Source: Orientallactaga sibirica (lineage: Eukaryota; Chordata; Mammalia; Rodentia; Dipodidae). Taken from it: DNA of 64,000 nucleotides. The translations under genes and the position numbers were made by a program. The stretch covers positions 20,817,001 through 20,881,000 of the forward strand of contig JAEOAD010000029.1 of NCBI GenBank assembly GCA_036365145.1, in the 5' to 3' direction. Positions 34,297-46,990 of this stretch are shown piece by piece. The notes beneath the pieces were generated by a model. It saw only the letters and a list, made by a program, of their open reading frames with translations. It had not been told where the DNA came from and ran no database searches. The first letter of the stretch is position 1. Each line of letters starts with the position of its first letter.

Positions 34297-34522
34297 TTTT
34301 TATTTTTTTTTTTTTATTTATTTATTTGAGACAGAGAGAGGGAAAGAGAGAGAGTGAGTGAGAGAGTGAGAATCAGTGCTTCAGGGCCTCTAGCCACTGC
34401 AAACAAACTCCAGGTGCTTGGGCCCTCTTGTGCATTTGGCTTATGTTGGACTTGGAGAATCAAACTGGGGTCCTTAGGCTTCACAGGCATGTGCCTTAAC
34501 CACTAAGCCATCTCTCCAGCCC
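34297..34522 (-). repeat. B2-like SINE, type A
   Basis: It is complete, with a TTTATTTATTTATTTGAGAC tail side and a perfect reversed head 'aagccatctctccagccc'. Confidence 0.93.
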
Positions 34523-34524
34523 AA

Positions 34525-35320
34525 TAAATTCTTGAAAAAAATAATTAATTAAATTTCGAACATGGAAGAAATAAAATAGTCCTGCAAACATATATCATCT
34601 GGAGACATTTGATGCAAATGATGGCTTGTGAGGAAGCTGAGGGGCTCCATGTTTGCAACATGAGCTCTGTACTCCTGCAAGTTGAGGGGTAGGAGAGTAA
34701 TTGCAGTAAATGTAGTAAATGCAGATGTTTGGACATAGATCATGATTTGGAAGCTAAATCAGAACTTAATCATAAATATGTGCTCATCCTCAAAGGAACC
34801 TTGGATGGAACATGTCAACATCACCAACATAATTATTTTATGGAAAACAAAAAATATATATATAATAAAGTCAACATTGCATAAGCAGAATCAGACTGAG
34901 TATGAGTGAGTTAACTGTGACTATTCCTAAAGAGCCTGTTTTAGCCATTTTAAAATACCTGTGAGGAAGATGAGTGCTGGCTTTGAGTTGTCAGATGAGT
35001 CTTAAAATCTTGCCTCAATTTCAAAACTGAAGAAACATACAGAGATATCTATCTGTTTTCTCAGATAAACATAAACTTTCAGAGTTACAATTTAAACTTG
35101 TATTTGACCTTGAAAACCCAGTTCTTTCTTGCTTTTCAAGATTTCACTTAAGGAAGAATCAGGAGTGGCTCAAGCCACTTCCCCCAGAACGTGGTATCAT
35201 ATCCATAGGAACTACTAGCTGGTGAGAAATGATGAGTGACTATGCTATTAGATAGTAGCTCATGATCACCCTGCTGGCTGACTTCTTGCTTTATTTATTT
35301 ATTGATTGATTGATTTACTT
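34525..35320. other. AT-rich intergenic DNA
   Basis: I see no gene or repeat head in this stretch. Confidence 0.5.
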
Positions 35321-35324
35321 TGTT

Positions 35325-35402
35325 TTATGTGTATAGTGCTAGTAATAGAACCCAGGACCTTCCTTAGCAAGTGCTCTACCACTGACATATGTCGTCAGTT
35401 CC
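35325..35402 (-). repeat. ID-like SINE head
   Basis: 'tagtgctagtaatagaacccagg' followed by 'agcaagtgctctaccactgac' is the reversed tRNA-Ala-type ID sequence, diverged. Confidence 0.65.
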
Positions 35403-35740
35403 CACTGCTGCACATATGAACAGAAGGAAAGATTTTACCTCTGTATTGAAAGCATATACAAAGCATATAATTAGAGGAGGAAAACTACCTTATGTACCAT
35501 TTCCTTGCAACAATAGTAAACCCTACTAGAGAGAATAGTGGTGAGATATTGTTCACAATGGGGAGAGGATTGAAAACCTAATTGAATTCCTATGGCAGGG
35601 GAAGTCATGAGCCTTAGGGGTATAAAGCCTGCACTTGTCTGGATAAATGTATATATTATTCCCACCAAACTGCCCTGAAAGCACTACACTTCATGTTCAT
35701 ATTCCTATGTTAAAGCTACTCTCACTTCTGGTTAGAGAAG

Positions 35741-36165
35741 CTTCTCTTTCCAGATGGCGATGACCACTGGGATGACCCAAAAGGCAACATAGTGCTGAGA
35801 AGAAGGGAAGGAGGAGTGCCCAGCACTGAAACATCTCTATTACCCTCTAAGGCTCAGGGCCCATTGTGGAAGAGGTGGCTGAAAGAATGTAAGAGCCAAA
35901 GGAAAGGTACCCTTCCTTACAATGCAACTGCCTAGACAGAAATTGGCCTCGATATCCATGACCTCATGGAGCCTAGCAATACCTTCACAAGACCCTCATA
36001 ATAGGAGAAAAAGATGATGACATCAAAATAAAAGAGAGATAAATGGAGAGAGGGAGGGATATGATGGATAATGGAGTTCTGAAGGGAAAAGTGACAGAAA
36101 GAAGGGAAATATCTTGGTTTGTTATCTATAAGTATAGAAGTTGTCAATAAAATAAAACCAGAGTA
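35741..36165 (+). repeat. LINE 3' UTR copy
   Basis: 'taaggctcagggcccattgtgg', 'aagaatgtaagagcc', 'gatggataatggagttctg' and 'tatagaagttgtcaataaaataaaa' occur in this order. The last part matches the minus strand of 50.31-50.46 kb closely, and the first part matches 41.44 and 46.75 kb. It ends in an A-rich tail and has no coding capacity. Confidence 0.7.
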
Positions 36166-36169
36166 AGTG

Positions 36170-37850
36170 GGGCTGCACACTTTTTATTCCTATTAGGACT
36201 ATACAGTCTTTATCACAATGGGATCCAACTTACATTTCATATGGGAAAGTTATTTTGAAAGCATCTGTAGTCCATTTTAGTTTTGTGTTGACAACAAGTT
36301 AGTCACAAGTTATTTATAAGAAGAAAATATAGAACATAAGTTCTTTAAAGTCCAAGCCCATGTGACCTCATAACAATTCCATTGAATTACTTCATTAAGT
36401 AAGATGAAAATATTTTTCAAGTGATGTTAATATCATGTCTATTTTTATTTACAGTTAAATCAAAAACTTCTGAAAGAACATTTTTCAACATTTTTATTCT
36501 TAGATTGTCACATTTTTCATGAAATTTGAAAGGATATGTCCTCATTGAAAAACACCTTAGGATCACACATACCCTTGAGCTAAATGACTCTTACAGATAA
36601 TGTTAGCTATTCTGTTTATGTTTTTCTCACTTGGTTTTGTGACCTCATTAGAACTTGGCCTGGGTACATAGTGCAGCTTGGAATCTGTAAACTTTATGAC
36701 TCTCATAACATCTTTTCATAAGTCTCTTGAGATTTCCTTGTATTGTCTCAGCTCCTCAAATCAATAGCAATTTCTGAGGTCAAAATCCACTGTAGGTCAT
36801 GAACCATCCTAAGAAAATCCTATTGGTTGAAGGCAGCTATATTTGCATAGATATTGATTTATACCTACAACTTAGATTAACTGTATTTTGAAGACTGCCT
36901 TTCTCTTAATGATTTGTTCTATGCTGTTTAACAAGTTGATTCTCTTATCATCTCTCTAGTCATGTGTGATTTCCCAAAGCATACTGCAATCAAGTTCTTG
37001 TAATACTTAGACTGGAGTACAAATGGGAAAAGATAGCATTAAAAACTCCTGGAACACATGCTAATTTTCTCAAGGAAAAACTTTCATTTTGAACCTACAT
37101 GTGTATAGATGTGCACCTAAATTCATACATTTGGTATCACAAACATACCTAAGAAAGCCTAATTACATCTTATAGTCCAACTTCAGAAATAATTCAGAGA
37201 AATTTCTACTTGCTCTTGAAGATTGATTTAAACCATGTTCATGAAGCAAATATCATTGTATTAAATGACATTTAAACACTACATGAAATTTATAAAATAT
37301 AACCAATCTTCTTCTAAAAATTCCATTAGCAGAAAACAAGTATGTGTGCCAAAATTATCAAAGCCATTATTCTGGGTGAAACAGTTCAAAACTCCTATCA
37401 AGTCAGATAGCAATTCAGTGATTCCTCTTAGAATTTAATTCATTATTTCCCAATGTCTGAAGAATCTTACTCAAAATGAATAATATGCCATCCAGTACAA
37501 AGAAGACAGTGTAAACTATCATACAGTATGTTCTCTATCAAGTCAAGTATCTGTTCTGTAACTGAATTTGTTCACTGGAATACAGTCAATTAACTCCTGT
37601 CCTGCCTAACATAGAGGGAACTTTTGAAGATCAAAGGAAGTAGTGGGCAGTGTAGACACAAGTCTTTTCCAGAACAAGAATTTTGTGACATTATATTCTG
37701 AGTAAGTAAAGACAATCTAACAGCATACTAAGGACATTCATCTGCTTAGTAGCTATTATGTTAAGGTTGCTCAGAAAATAACCACACTTGCCTCTTGGGC
37801 CCAGCATTTTGCTGGTATTTTTAATTCCTTTCACATGTAACATAAATCTG
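36170..37850. other. AT-rich unique DNA
   Basis: No repeat head, exon or open frame of interest is visible. This is the longest repeat-free stretch in the middle of the window. Confidence 0.55.
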
Positions 37851-37859
37851 TTTTTCCAG

Positions 37860-38195
37860 GTGTTGTAGTCAGTTCCACATTGCTGAGACGAATATCTAAA
37901 CTAGACACAGTTTATGGAGGAAGGAGTTTATTTCAAGCTTACAGATTCAGGAGGACGTTCCATTAGTGGTAGAAGAAGATGCTTACATATATTAAAGCAC
38001 AGAGAAACAGCCACACAGACTGCAAAAAAAAATCCCCCCAAAACCCAATAGCAGGAAGCACCAACCAGTAGCAGCTAGGACCCCAGAGCTCAAACCTCTC
38101 TACTTACCTTTGGGCTAAAAGTCAGATCTGCCCCAAGTGACACTTGAGTCTATGGGGGATATACATTCAAACTACCACACCAGCCTATGTCTCCT
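37860..38195 (-). repeat. Possible MaLR-like LTR fragment
   Basis: 'aggaaggagtttatttcaagcttacag' near 37918 parallels the opening seen at 16.06 and 60.76 kb, and 'caaactaccacaccag' ends it. This type of sequence is common in rodent MaLR-like LTRs, but I cannot fix the family. Confidence 0.4.
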
Positions 38196-38199
38196 TAAC

Positions 38200-40220
38200 A
38201 TCAGATCCATCCTAATGGCAAATAGAAATCTTCACAAAAATGTTTCATCTCATGAGGTAGCAGTGAACGGCCTTGCAGCAAAGTCCAACCCTGTATTCTT
38301 TTCTAATTCTTCCCTATAGGGGAAGCAGGGAAACAATGATAAAAAGCATCACTTTGGTGTTTGGCACTACTTTTGTGGAACTGTGATTGACTAAATCCTT
38401 GCTGTGAAAAATGAAGGTAGGTATAGCTCTGCCATAATGATGCCGTGGGTATTATGTTAATATATGTAAAGCTCTTACCACAATGCCTAGCACAAATTTG
38501 GTACTGAAAAATGGCATTTATAATTGTATGAATGCATGCCTGAATTAAGCTCACAACTCTTGATGACACTGATTCTTAGGAAGGAAATTCCTAAATTAGT
38601 AACCTCTGAACACATTTTAAGTAAATATTAAATTTTATTAAATTTAAGCATATACAAATAATGAAGAAAGACGGGCAAATAATGATCACTTGACATTCCC
38701 AGGAAATGTTGCTAAAGGTTAAAGACCACATTAAAGAAATTTCATATGATAGAAGCTACAGAAATGACTCAGAGGACTTCTACAAAATCTTATCTGCACA
38801 TCACACTTATTGGACATTAATTATGGCACTACCAGATCCCAGAGGTAATATTATGTATATTAAGTACCAAATAATGGAAGCTAATTAATAAAATGATATC
38901 CATGTCTTATTTTATCTAAGTCCACAATTTATTTACATGTGAGATGAGTCTGATTTCACAGCCCACCTACTTACTCACATTCCTTTCTGCTGGAAGCCTA
39001 CTATCTGGACTGGCATGGAATATATTGCATGAAAATGAGTATCTGAAGGTCTGCAGGGATACCACATGTAGTAAACAGAGCACCATATTGTTGTGATTCA
39101 TTACCAAGATAGAAATCCTACTGTCTGGAATCCCAACTCCATGCTTCCCTCCTCCAAACACACTTGACTTCTCACTCAGGTTGAGTCACCTAATTCCATG
39201 AACTCATTGAATGCTGAGAGGTCCTCTAACTAACAGAGTCCTTCCCTCTTGAGTCTATCTTAGGAAGGGCCATCCCCAAATGAGACAAGCTTCTCTGCTT
39301 TGACCTCCCCAGTGTTCTCAGATGAACCTCACGTTTGAGACACACCATTTCCTTTCTATCTATCACTTAATTTGCATGTCAGGTCATTTCATCACTCTTA
39401 ATTAATGCTCAGACATTTTGCTCTACTCTAACTCATGTTCTTAACTTCAGTCACGATTGAGACTTATTGTTCTGATTTCTCCCTTAAGCAAGGAGAGTTT
39501 GTCTACAGAACACATAGAGCAGAGGAGACATATGTGAAAATGTGAAGCCTTGGGCATTATGTAGAGTTCTGTGAGCAGTGTTTTTCGTTTGGTGATCTTC
39601 TGTCTAAAAGCTGACCTTGAGAACACCTTGCTCCATAGAACACATTTCTGTATTGCCTCATGCTACCTCTACTCCTTGAGTTAACTTAAATGAGAATTGC
39701 CATGTTAAGTCCTTTATGTAAAGTATTTTTTAAAGCCTGTTTAAATGAGCTCAAAAGCTTAGCAAATAATGACACTTTGAATAAATGTGATAATTCTTTA
39801 AATAAGTTTGGTTATATAAATCTAGAAGGTGAACCAAGTGGCTTAATATTTCCATCTTAGTAATGTTATTTTTGATACATTAAATAAATATTGCACACAT
39901 TATGTTAAATAAGACAGTGAACATTCTCTGCAATGGTTCCACTTCCAGACAGAATTTACTATCCTTTTCTTTTCTAAAGGCTTACAGATTTTCTCCGCGA
40001 CACAATAAGAAAGTATTTTTCCCATTGAATCAGATTTTTCTATGGAAACAATGAACACCTTTTTCAGGGGACCTTTTGACCCACATTCTTCATATTTTAA
40101 CATTCGGACAAAATAAGAAAACCTGTCAGTTTTACCCCTGCAATACTTTTGTCTAATATTTCATGGAAAAATGGAGAAAAATGGTTAAAGAGTGATAGAA
40201 TCTTTTACTCAAAATAATAT
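38200..40220. other. Intergenic, nothing recognised
   Basis: It is AT-rich, with no clear repeat or coding signature. The 38630-38700 part resembles old AT-rich transposon remnants but is not assignable. Confidence 0.45.
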
Positions 40221-40226
40221 ATTTAG

Positions 40227-40425
40227 GGGCTGGAGAGTGTGGTTAGAAGTGCTTACTTGCAAAATCTGATGACCCAAGTTTGATTCCCCACTACCCATGT
40301 AAGGCCAGATACACCAAGTGGCACATTTTTCTGGAGTTTACAATGGCAAGAGGCCCTGGCATGCCCCATTCTGTCTCTCATTCTGTCTCTTCCCTTGCAA
40401 ATAAGTAACCTAAAACATTAAAAAA
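40227..40425 (+). repeat. B2-like SINE, type A, diverged
   Basis: The head ggggctggagagtgtggttag, body and a short CT stretch are present; the tail is 'ttgcaaataagtaacctaaaac'. Confidence 0.85.
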
Positions 40426-40611
40426 TTAGATATTTAGCAAAGGTAATATTAGCATCCTAGTTTTATCAACCTGAGAAATGCTATAAAGTTAATAGTAGCG
40501 GTCATTAGTATTGAATTTATTGTGAATAAATATATTGGATTATTAAATAAACACCATTGAAGGTTTAATGCATTTCTAGAAGTATACTCATGGCATTATG
40601 TGATTTTTATA

Positions 40612-40826
40612 ACATATGTGTATATATATATATTTGAGAGAGAGAAAGAAGGAGAGAGAGAGAGAGAGAGAGAATGGGCATGCCTGGGCCTCTAGACAAA
40701 ACAAACAAACTCCAGATGCATTAGCCCCCTTGTGCATCTGTCTTATGTGGGTTCCTGGAGAATTGAACCAGGATCCTTTGGCTTTGCAGGCAAATGCCTT
40801 AACCACTAAGCCACCTCTCCATCCTG
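40612..40826 (-). repeat. B2-like SINE, type A
   Basis: It is complete; the tail contains a TA run. The target duplication tatgtgattttt is found at about 40599 and 40830. Confidence 0.92.
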
Positions 40827-41369
40827 TGTTATGTGATTTTTGATCTAGCCTCAGAGGATAGCCATCTTCCTCTTAGGTGTCTTGAAGAAATGCCTCACAG
40901 TGAAAGAATTCTCATTCTTCTTCCATCACTACACTCATGGAAGTCCAGCTGCTGTTGAAGCCCTATGTTGGAACTCTTGTTAACAGGCCAAGCTAATCTC
41001 TCAGTCCAAAGCCTGATCAATTTCCATTCATGTGTGTGGTCGACTCTAAGCCATCAGTTTCAACTTTCCCCTGACTCAGATCCCACCATTTTCTGCAACC
41101 ACCTCAGTGACTTCAAAATAAACCTCCAGGTAAACTCAGTCACCTCACAGAACTATAGGTATCAATTTACTAATTTTGAAAAATGTTTGTTGTATAAGTA
41201 ATTGGAGGAGCAGATAATGGTAAGGTTATGGAAATAGTTCAAGAGGAGAATGATGACAAATTTGTATTTGTTACTGATATTTTTGGATTGTTAAGGACTT
41301 AAAATTAGAGAATAGAAGATTAATGATTCTACCCAACTCTCACAAAGTTTATATGGATCGTTGAGAACT

Positions 41370-41720
41370 TCAGGATAGAACTTGGTGAAGTTTCCCATCC
41401 CAATAATGATGTTGAAGGTTCAGAAAGGTCTGCTATGTACTTTTAGCATACCCACCAAGGCTCAGGAAATATTGCAGAATAAGGGGTAGAAAGATTATAA
41501 GTGCCACAAAGTGGGAAGGAGTAACCAGCATTATTGTCTGCTCCCAATGACTAATTACTGCTCTCACAACTCAAAACCCATAATGCCATGGCAAATACCA
41601 GGAAACCCACTGAGGAGGGCCCTCAGTGGAATAGGGGCAGGGAGGAGTGGGATGGTACCAACAAATGATTTGTCCTTACAAAGTTTCTAAATAATACTAC
41701 TACTACTACTAATAAATAAT
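41370..41720 (+). repeat. LINE 3' UTR copy
   Basis: 'ccaccaaggctcaggaaatattg', 'agaaagattataagtgcc', 'gaataggggcagggagg' and 'ggtaccaacaaatgat' align with 46.74-46.97 kb and, less well, with 18.1-18.4 kb reversed. It ends in an ACT/AAT-rich tail. Confidence 0.7.
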
Positions 41721-41811
41721 AAAGGTGTACCATGGAGGAAATAAGGCCAAGTTCCAGACACATAAAAGTATAAGGTTCTAACACTAATTGCTAGCCATCA
41801 AAATACCTGGA

Positions 41812-42500
41812 ATGTTTGTTTGTTTGTTGATTTGTATTTTTATTGTTTGACAACCTCAAGAGTTCTAAGCACAGGGAAGCAGCCAGGGCTAGAAAGACTT
41901 TGAAAGTGATCCACATTGATGGCCTCTGCAAAAAGTAGCAAGTTTCCAAGTTGAAGGAGCCCTTGTTTGGGCTTCTTGATCTGAAGTTGGACACATTTCC
42001 TAATGCCTCTAGCCCACTAATGGCAGGACACGCGTTTGCTGCTGGTCTTTGCCTCATCCTATTCCATGTTGAATAGGGCTGGCACATGGAATAAGAGACT
42101 GCAGGACTGCCCATATATAGCTTTGAAGATCATGCTTCCAATGACATTGGTGAAGTCCATGAATGATTTGTTGCCAAGCAACAAGCCTGGCATGCACTTA
42201 CAGAACTTTATATCAATGCACCTGACTATGCAAAAACAGCCTTATGTTTAGAGTAGCTTATGAAGACTAATCCGCAAAAACCATTTCTATTGTTAGCAGT
42301 TAAATCTACTGAAGGTGGACTTGAAAACCTGGCATTTTCAAGAAAGTATTTTGCATAGGCACTGAAACTGAACAACAGAAGTATGACAACTCTGTTTGGG
42401 CTGTACATGTCTGCAAGGTATATTGCTTCATATTGTAAGTGCAAGGATAGAAAAAATAAGATAACATAAAATAGGCTAGTTGGGCAGCTAGTCAAATCAA
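41812..42500 (-). pseudogene. Possible unidentified retrocopy
   Basis: On the minus strand the sequence ends in AATAAA followed by a degenerate A-rich tail (41845-41812), as a processed pseudogene would. Upstream, two frames keep protein-like texture, including Asp-Phe-Thr-Asn-Val-Ile-Gly-Ser-Met-Ile-Phe-Lys-Ala-Ile near 42140 and Leu-Leu-Leu-Phe-Ala-Glu-Ala-Ile-Asn-Val-Asp near 41920, separated by stops. I cannot name the parent. It could also be a random AT-rich frame. Confidence 0.35.
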
Positions 42501-42504
42501 CAGA

Positions 42505-43480
42505 GCTTATCAGTTTGCCAGGCTAAGAGGAAACCAAATATTCTCATAAGCCAGTTGAAGACATTTTGGAAACATTGCAGTCTTAAGGTTTCAAAATGTT
42601 TTTGACACTAGATTTCACAACTACAGAATTGAACTTTTTGGCCTGTGACTTAATCACTAAATGCCCGGTGCTATTCATATTCTAATTATCTGTGAATAAG
42701 GCAGTTTATATAAACCTAAAATTGCCTTCTACTACTAAACAAGAAAATGGGGACAGTCAATGAAAAACTAAATTAAGACCTATTAATTGTATATCAGTCT
42801 ATTCATAGCATATGTGTATTATGACTGCTTTTAAAGCACAACGTGAAAAAGAAACAACCTTGTTAAATACACTGTGAAGATTTATTTTAAAACAAAGATA
42901 TTGTAGCTTTTATTTTGCTTACCCTTGTGGCATTCATGTTGGGAGAAACTTAATACATGCTGTGAGGACCTCCAGGAATCTCAAGGAAGTCTACATTGGG
43001 AGGAACTTTTGTCTCCTATGAACATATAGTAAAAACTCAATACTTCTGAGTTAATTATCTCAGAAGTATTTCACTCCAAGTCAACACATTAGTTGACTTA
43101 TAATCTAGTAAATATCTCAATAAAATTTTTATCTGAAGGTCAATTATTTTAGATAGAGTTCTATGGGTGAATGTCAATCATTATTTTATTATTTCTACCC
43201 TTACTACATGATATTGTTATTTAAACTTTTTTATCCTATTTTATATGTAGCATATATGATACACAGTGTGTACATAATTAAAGAATATTTTATGTGTAAA
43301 GAAAAGAAGATTTCCTGAGAAAACAGTGAAAATGCTCAGTGTCAGGGCAAGGATACTTAGGGTTTTGGCCAGCATCCAAAGAAAGATGAAAAAAATATTA
43401 TGTCTTTTGAGTTAGAACTCAGAGAAATGGGCAGGTTTGTGTGTTTATTTCTCTGAGTTGCTGGGTATTATATTGCTTAC
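42505..43480. other. AT-rich intergenic DNA
   Basis: Nothing recognisable is present. A short perfect inverted pair, acttctgag (43042) and ctcagaagt (43061), could form a small hairpin. Confidence 0.5.
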
Positions 43481-43807
43481 TTCCTTCATTCATTTTTTTG
43501 TAAAATGGAGTCATTAGTACTTATGATAGAGAGTCCAACCTTTTGGATTTGGTTGGTTGTATCCCTGTGTTGATATCCATAAAACCTATTTCCATCCTCT
43601 AATTTCCTAGAAGTTAGTAGACAGATAACAATTAGAGTTTCATAAAGCATTTGTTGTACCTTAGGAAACTTTTACACATGTAACATTAGTGAGGATTCCA
43701 AAGAGGTATGTTGCTCTTTTGTCATTGACAGTTTTAATATTAGACAATAAAACAGGAATTTAATAATAGTTCACCATTTTATATTAAAATTAAAAAAAAA
43801 AAAACAA

Positions 43808-44420
43808 GGTATGATGTCAGCTCACTGCTTCAGACCGTGGTTACTGTGGGAGCCTGTCACAAGTCTCAGGTGAGAATAAGGAGCTTTGAACACTATTTTC
43901 TACTCTCCCTCCCCTTTTCCTGGCCCTGGCATAGTTGGCATTCCTCTGAGCTAGGGTATTTAATACTAGTTTATCTTATCTCCTTTCACACCTCCATTCT
44001 TTGTATCTTCTTCCCCTGGTGAAGGTGAATGGATGTTTAGAAATCAAAACTGAAATATGAGCTGCCTCATCACGGTGTTCCCAAGATTAGACTGCCCTAC
44101 TCATTTACTTCTACTTTTCCAGGATTCTTGAAGTGGACAGATTATCACTGTGACATTGAATTACCCTATGTCTGCAAGTTCAAGGCCTAGTGTGAGGAAC
44201 CAGAAGCTGAAGCTCTCAGTATGTAGCTCATCATGGTCAAGAGTCCCAGGTGTGAAGATTCACCCAAGAAGGGAGCATTCTTCTCATTCCCCAGACCTGA
44301 CCCCTCATTTAGATCTTGAAGTTTTCTGGCATCCTCCACTTCTCAAGCTACTCTTTGTATGTTATGATCTAATGCCTTCGACAGTCATAATACAAATTAT
44401 AGTTTATACCTGTACGTGTT
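43808..44420 (+). pseudogene. REG3-family gene relic: end of exon 5, intron 5, exon 6, 3' UTR
   Basis: Exon 5 is present only from about 43808 to 43869. Its readable end is Gly-Tyr-Cys-Gly-Ser-Leu-Ser-Gln-Val-Ser, followed by a good GT donor at 43870. Exon 6 (44123-44190, AG acceptor at 44121-44122) is fully open and ends Leu-Pro-Tyr-Val-Cys-Lys-Phe-Lys-Ala-stop; at 68 bases it is exactly as long as exon 6 of the intact gene. The 3' UTR aligns with the intact gene, with a variant AATACA signal near 44385. Exons 1-4, most of exon 5 and the promoter are missing: upstream of 43806 the sequence is an A-rich junction followed by DNA homologous to the far 5' flank of the intact gene. It cannot encode a lectin. 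The C-terminal residues resemble the Reg3g type slightly more, which is only a weak hint. Confidence 0.9.
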
Positions 44421-44479
44421 TTTTTCTGTTTACATAGTAAATGGTCTAAATATATCAATTAAAGGAGAGATTGACAGAG

Positions 44480-44752
44480 TTATTATTTTTGTTTGGAGAG
44501 AGACACAGAGAGAGACAGAGAGAGAGGGAAAGGAGGACAGATAGAGATGGGAGCCCCAGCAGCCTCTCAACTGCTGAGAATGAAATCCAGATGTGTGCTC
44601 CTCCTTGTGGTCAAGTGCAGCATTGCGCCCTTGCATCACTTTGCATCTGGCTAAACGTGGGACCTGGAGATTGGAACCACTGGAGATTAGAACCAGCGTT
44701 CTTAGGCTTAGGAGGCAGGCGCCTTAACCACTAAGCCATCTCTCCAGCCCAA
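44480..44752 (-). repeat. B2-like SINE, type B
   Basis: It is complete, with the type B block 'cctccttgtggtcaagtg' and reversed head 'aagccatctctccagccc'. The target duplication acagagttatt is at 44474 and about 44752. It interrupts the 3' flank of the REG relic. Confidence 0.93.
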
Positions 44753-45025
44753 CAGAGTTATTTTTTAAATTAGACACTCCTGTATGTTGTCTATATATAA
44801 AAATTATATAATCAGTGTCAATACAAATACTTGTGTTTGTAAATAAAGGAACGAAGTAATCTGAACCAGAGTAACATTAATGAAAACAAAACATGAGTAG
44901 CCAGAGTAAATTTAGACAATACAGATTTTGGAAAACAGAACATTATGAAGAATCATTAGAATATGTGAAAAAGTATTCAATTCTCCAAAGTGATATAATA
45001 ACATTTAATAAGAATACACTTCATG

Positions 45026-45242
45026 GGGCTGGAGAGATGGCTTAGCAGTTAAGGTATGTGTCTGCAAAGCCAAAAGATCCCAGTTTGATTCTCCAGGACC
45101 CATGTAAGCCAGATGTACAAGGGGGGGGCGCATGCTTCTGGAGTTTGTTTGCAGTGGCTGGAGGCCCTGGTGAACCCCTTCTCTCTCTCTCTGCCTCTTC
45201 ATAATAAATAAATTAATAAAAATAAATAAATAAAATAAAACA
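45026..45242 (+). repeat. B2-like SINE, type A
   Basis: A perfect head ggggctggagagatggcttag, body with a G7-8 run near 45121, and an AAATAAATTAATAAAAATAA-type tail are present. The duplication cacttcat flanks it. Confidence 0.93.
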
Positions 45243-45784
45243 CTTCATAATGGAACTTCAAGTCTATCAGTTAATAAACTATGGAACCACTATGAACAGA
45301 GATCAACCCACAATTTTACAGAGGCACTTTCAGTACTGATGGGGCTGTTCCTAATAATTGCACTTTAAGTTGACAATATAATTATTTGAAGTGCTTTTAA
45401 TACATCTACCCTATCAGTCAAAGTTTAGAGGATTAGTTGTTATTCCCATCACTGTGTGGCTGACTGGGGACTGTAGCTTGTTGCCACTGTCCAGCATTAT
45501 CAGAGTATAAAACAGTATATCAATAGTACAGGAATATACTAAAATTCAAAACTTATGGTACATTTTCTAATGACTGCATATTGCTTTTGCACTCTTGTAA
45601 AAATTAAAAATCATAAGCTCAACCACTCTAAGTTAGAGACCAGTTGTACCTCGATTCTTCAACACTTCTCCCTTTTAGTAACTGATAGAGCACACACTCA
45701 GAAAACTTCTAGAAACATGGTTGACTTGACCAGCACTATCAGTGGTAAGTTAAACCAGTTGACCTTTAGGGTGTGTCCATCCAG

Positions 45785-45945
45785 GCTGAGTGTTGTGGTG
45801 CACACCTGTAATCCCAGTACTCACTAGTTAGGAGGCTGAGGTAGGAAGACTTCTGTGATTTAGCACAGTCTTGGCTACAAAGTGAATTACACACAAGCTT
45901 GGGATACAGTATAAGATGAGAAAGAGAGAGAGAGAGGGTAATAGT
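45785..45945 (+). repeat. B1 SINE, diverged
   Basis: 'gtggtgcacacctgtaatcccagtactc' and 'aggaggctgaggtagg' mark a forward B1 with a GA-rich end. Confidence 0.8.
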
Positions 45946-46099
45946 CCACACAAGTCTATAACACAGGACTATATTATATATGTTTTCTTAAGTTCAAATG
46001 GAACATTCATCAAAATAGGCCAAATTATAAGACATAAACATATATAAATAAGTAATTAAATAGTGTAGAATTCCAAAATATTTTGTCAAATTATAATGA

Positions 46100-46990
46100 A
46101 AATAAACTTGATATTCAAAACAGAAACATGACCCAGCTGGAATTTGGAAAAGAACCATTCCTCAGACAAGTCTGGCTAGTGCTGGAAAGCACCACATGAG
46201 ATACTGGGGGACAGAGGCCAACAAAGGTGTGAGCAATCAGGGTTCTAAGCAACTCAGAAGCAACCAGCCTGACAAGAAATACACACCAGTGCAATGGTGG
46301 CACACAGCCTTGGTGGGAAACCAATAGCTTTCTGATTGTCTAAGAGATCCTCTCAGTAGAAGGGAACCCACATCTGGAACTGGGAAGCAGGTCGGAATCC
46401 TATGGAGACAAAGATTAAGCTCTCCAATGTCAAGCTCCTACTAGTCTTTGGCCAAAAGAGAGGTTACATCCATTAAAATCTCCCTAAATTAATAATGCTC
46501 ATCCTATTTAACCTATGCTGACTTCACTTTCCATTGGAGAATCTGATTGTCTTTTTCAGAAGGGAATGAGACCCAAGGAGATAAACCACCCTCACATTTT
46601 AGCCTATACCCAGGCGAAAACATAGAGACAGTGGTGACAATCAGCACCAGGGTGAAGGAAACAGACAGTGAGAATACTCAACACATACCAAATCAGAAAT
46701 CCAGGGACTCCTAAGAGCTTATCACTGAAGTAGACTTGAAATACACCCATTATGGCCCAGGTAATTTTTGTGGAAGAGGGGGCAGAAAGATTGTGAGAGC
46801 TGTAGTTGGTACATCATACCCAGAGGCATTGCCTCCCCACAATAACTGGCTGATGCTCCTACAACAGATAACCCACCATCACCCCAAGGGGAATACCAGC
46901 AACCCCACTGACGAAGGCCCCCAGTAGAATGGGGACAGGGAGGAGGGGACAGATAGTACCAACACATGATGTATTCAGAAGAAGTATGTT
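46100..46990 (+). repeat. LINE 3' UTR, longest copy
   Basis: It aligns over 46.5-46.98 kb with the minus strand of 18.04-18.55 kb ('acttcatcactgaaatag' versus 'gcttatcactgaagtag', then 'gtggaagagggggcag') and with 41.37-41.72 kb. The left part (46.1-46.5) has no partner in the window. Minus-strand frames in it are chance. Confidence 0.7.

Larger units (their letters stand above)
43490..45740. repeat. Duplication block A of the REG locus
   Basis: By eye this block aligns piecewise with block B around the intact gene: 43.49-43.79 with 54.60-54.93, 43.81-44.47 with 58.84-59.52, 44.75-45.02 with 59.75-60.01, and 45.24-45.74 with 60.01-60.48 kb. The SINEs at 44.48 and 45.03 kb (block A) and 59.53 kb (block B) are private to one copy, so they arrived after the duplication. 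Identity is only moderate, so the duplication is not recent. Confidence 0.8.

Noticed and set aside
46722..46967. An 81-codon minus-strand frame at 46.7-47.0 kb
   Set aside because: It lies within a LINE 3' UTR copy that also occurs at 18 and 41 kb without this frame.
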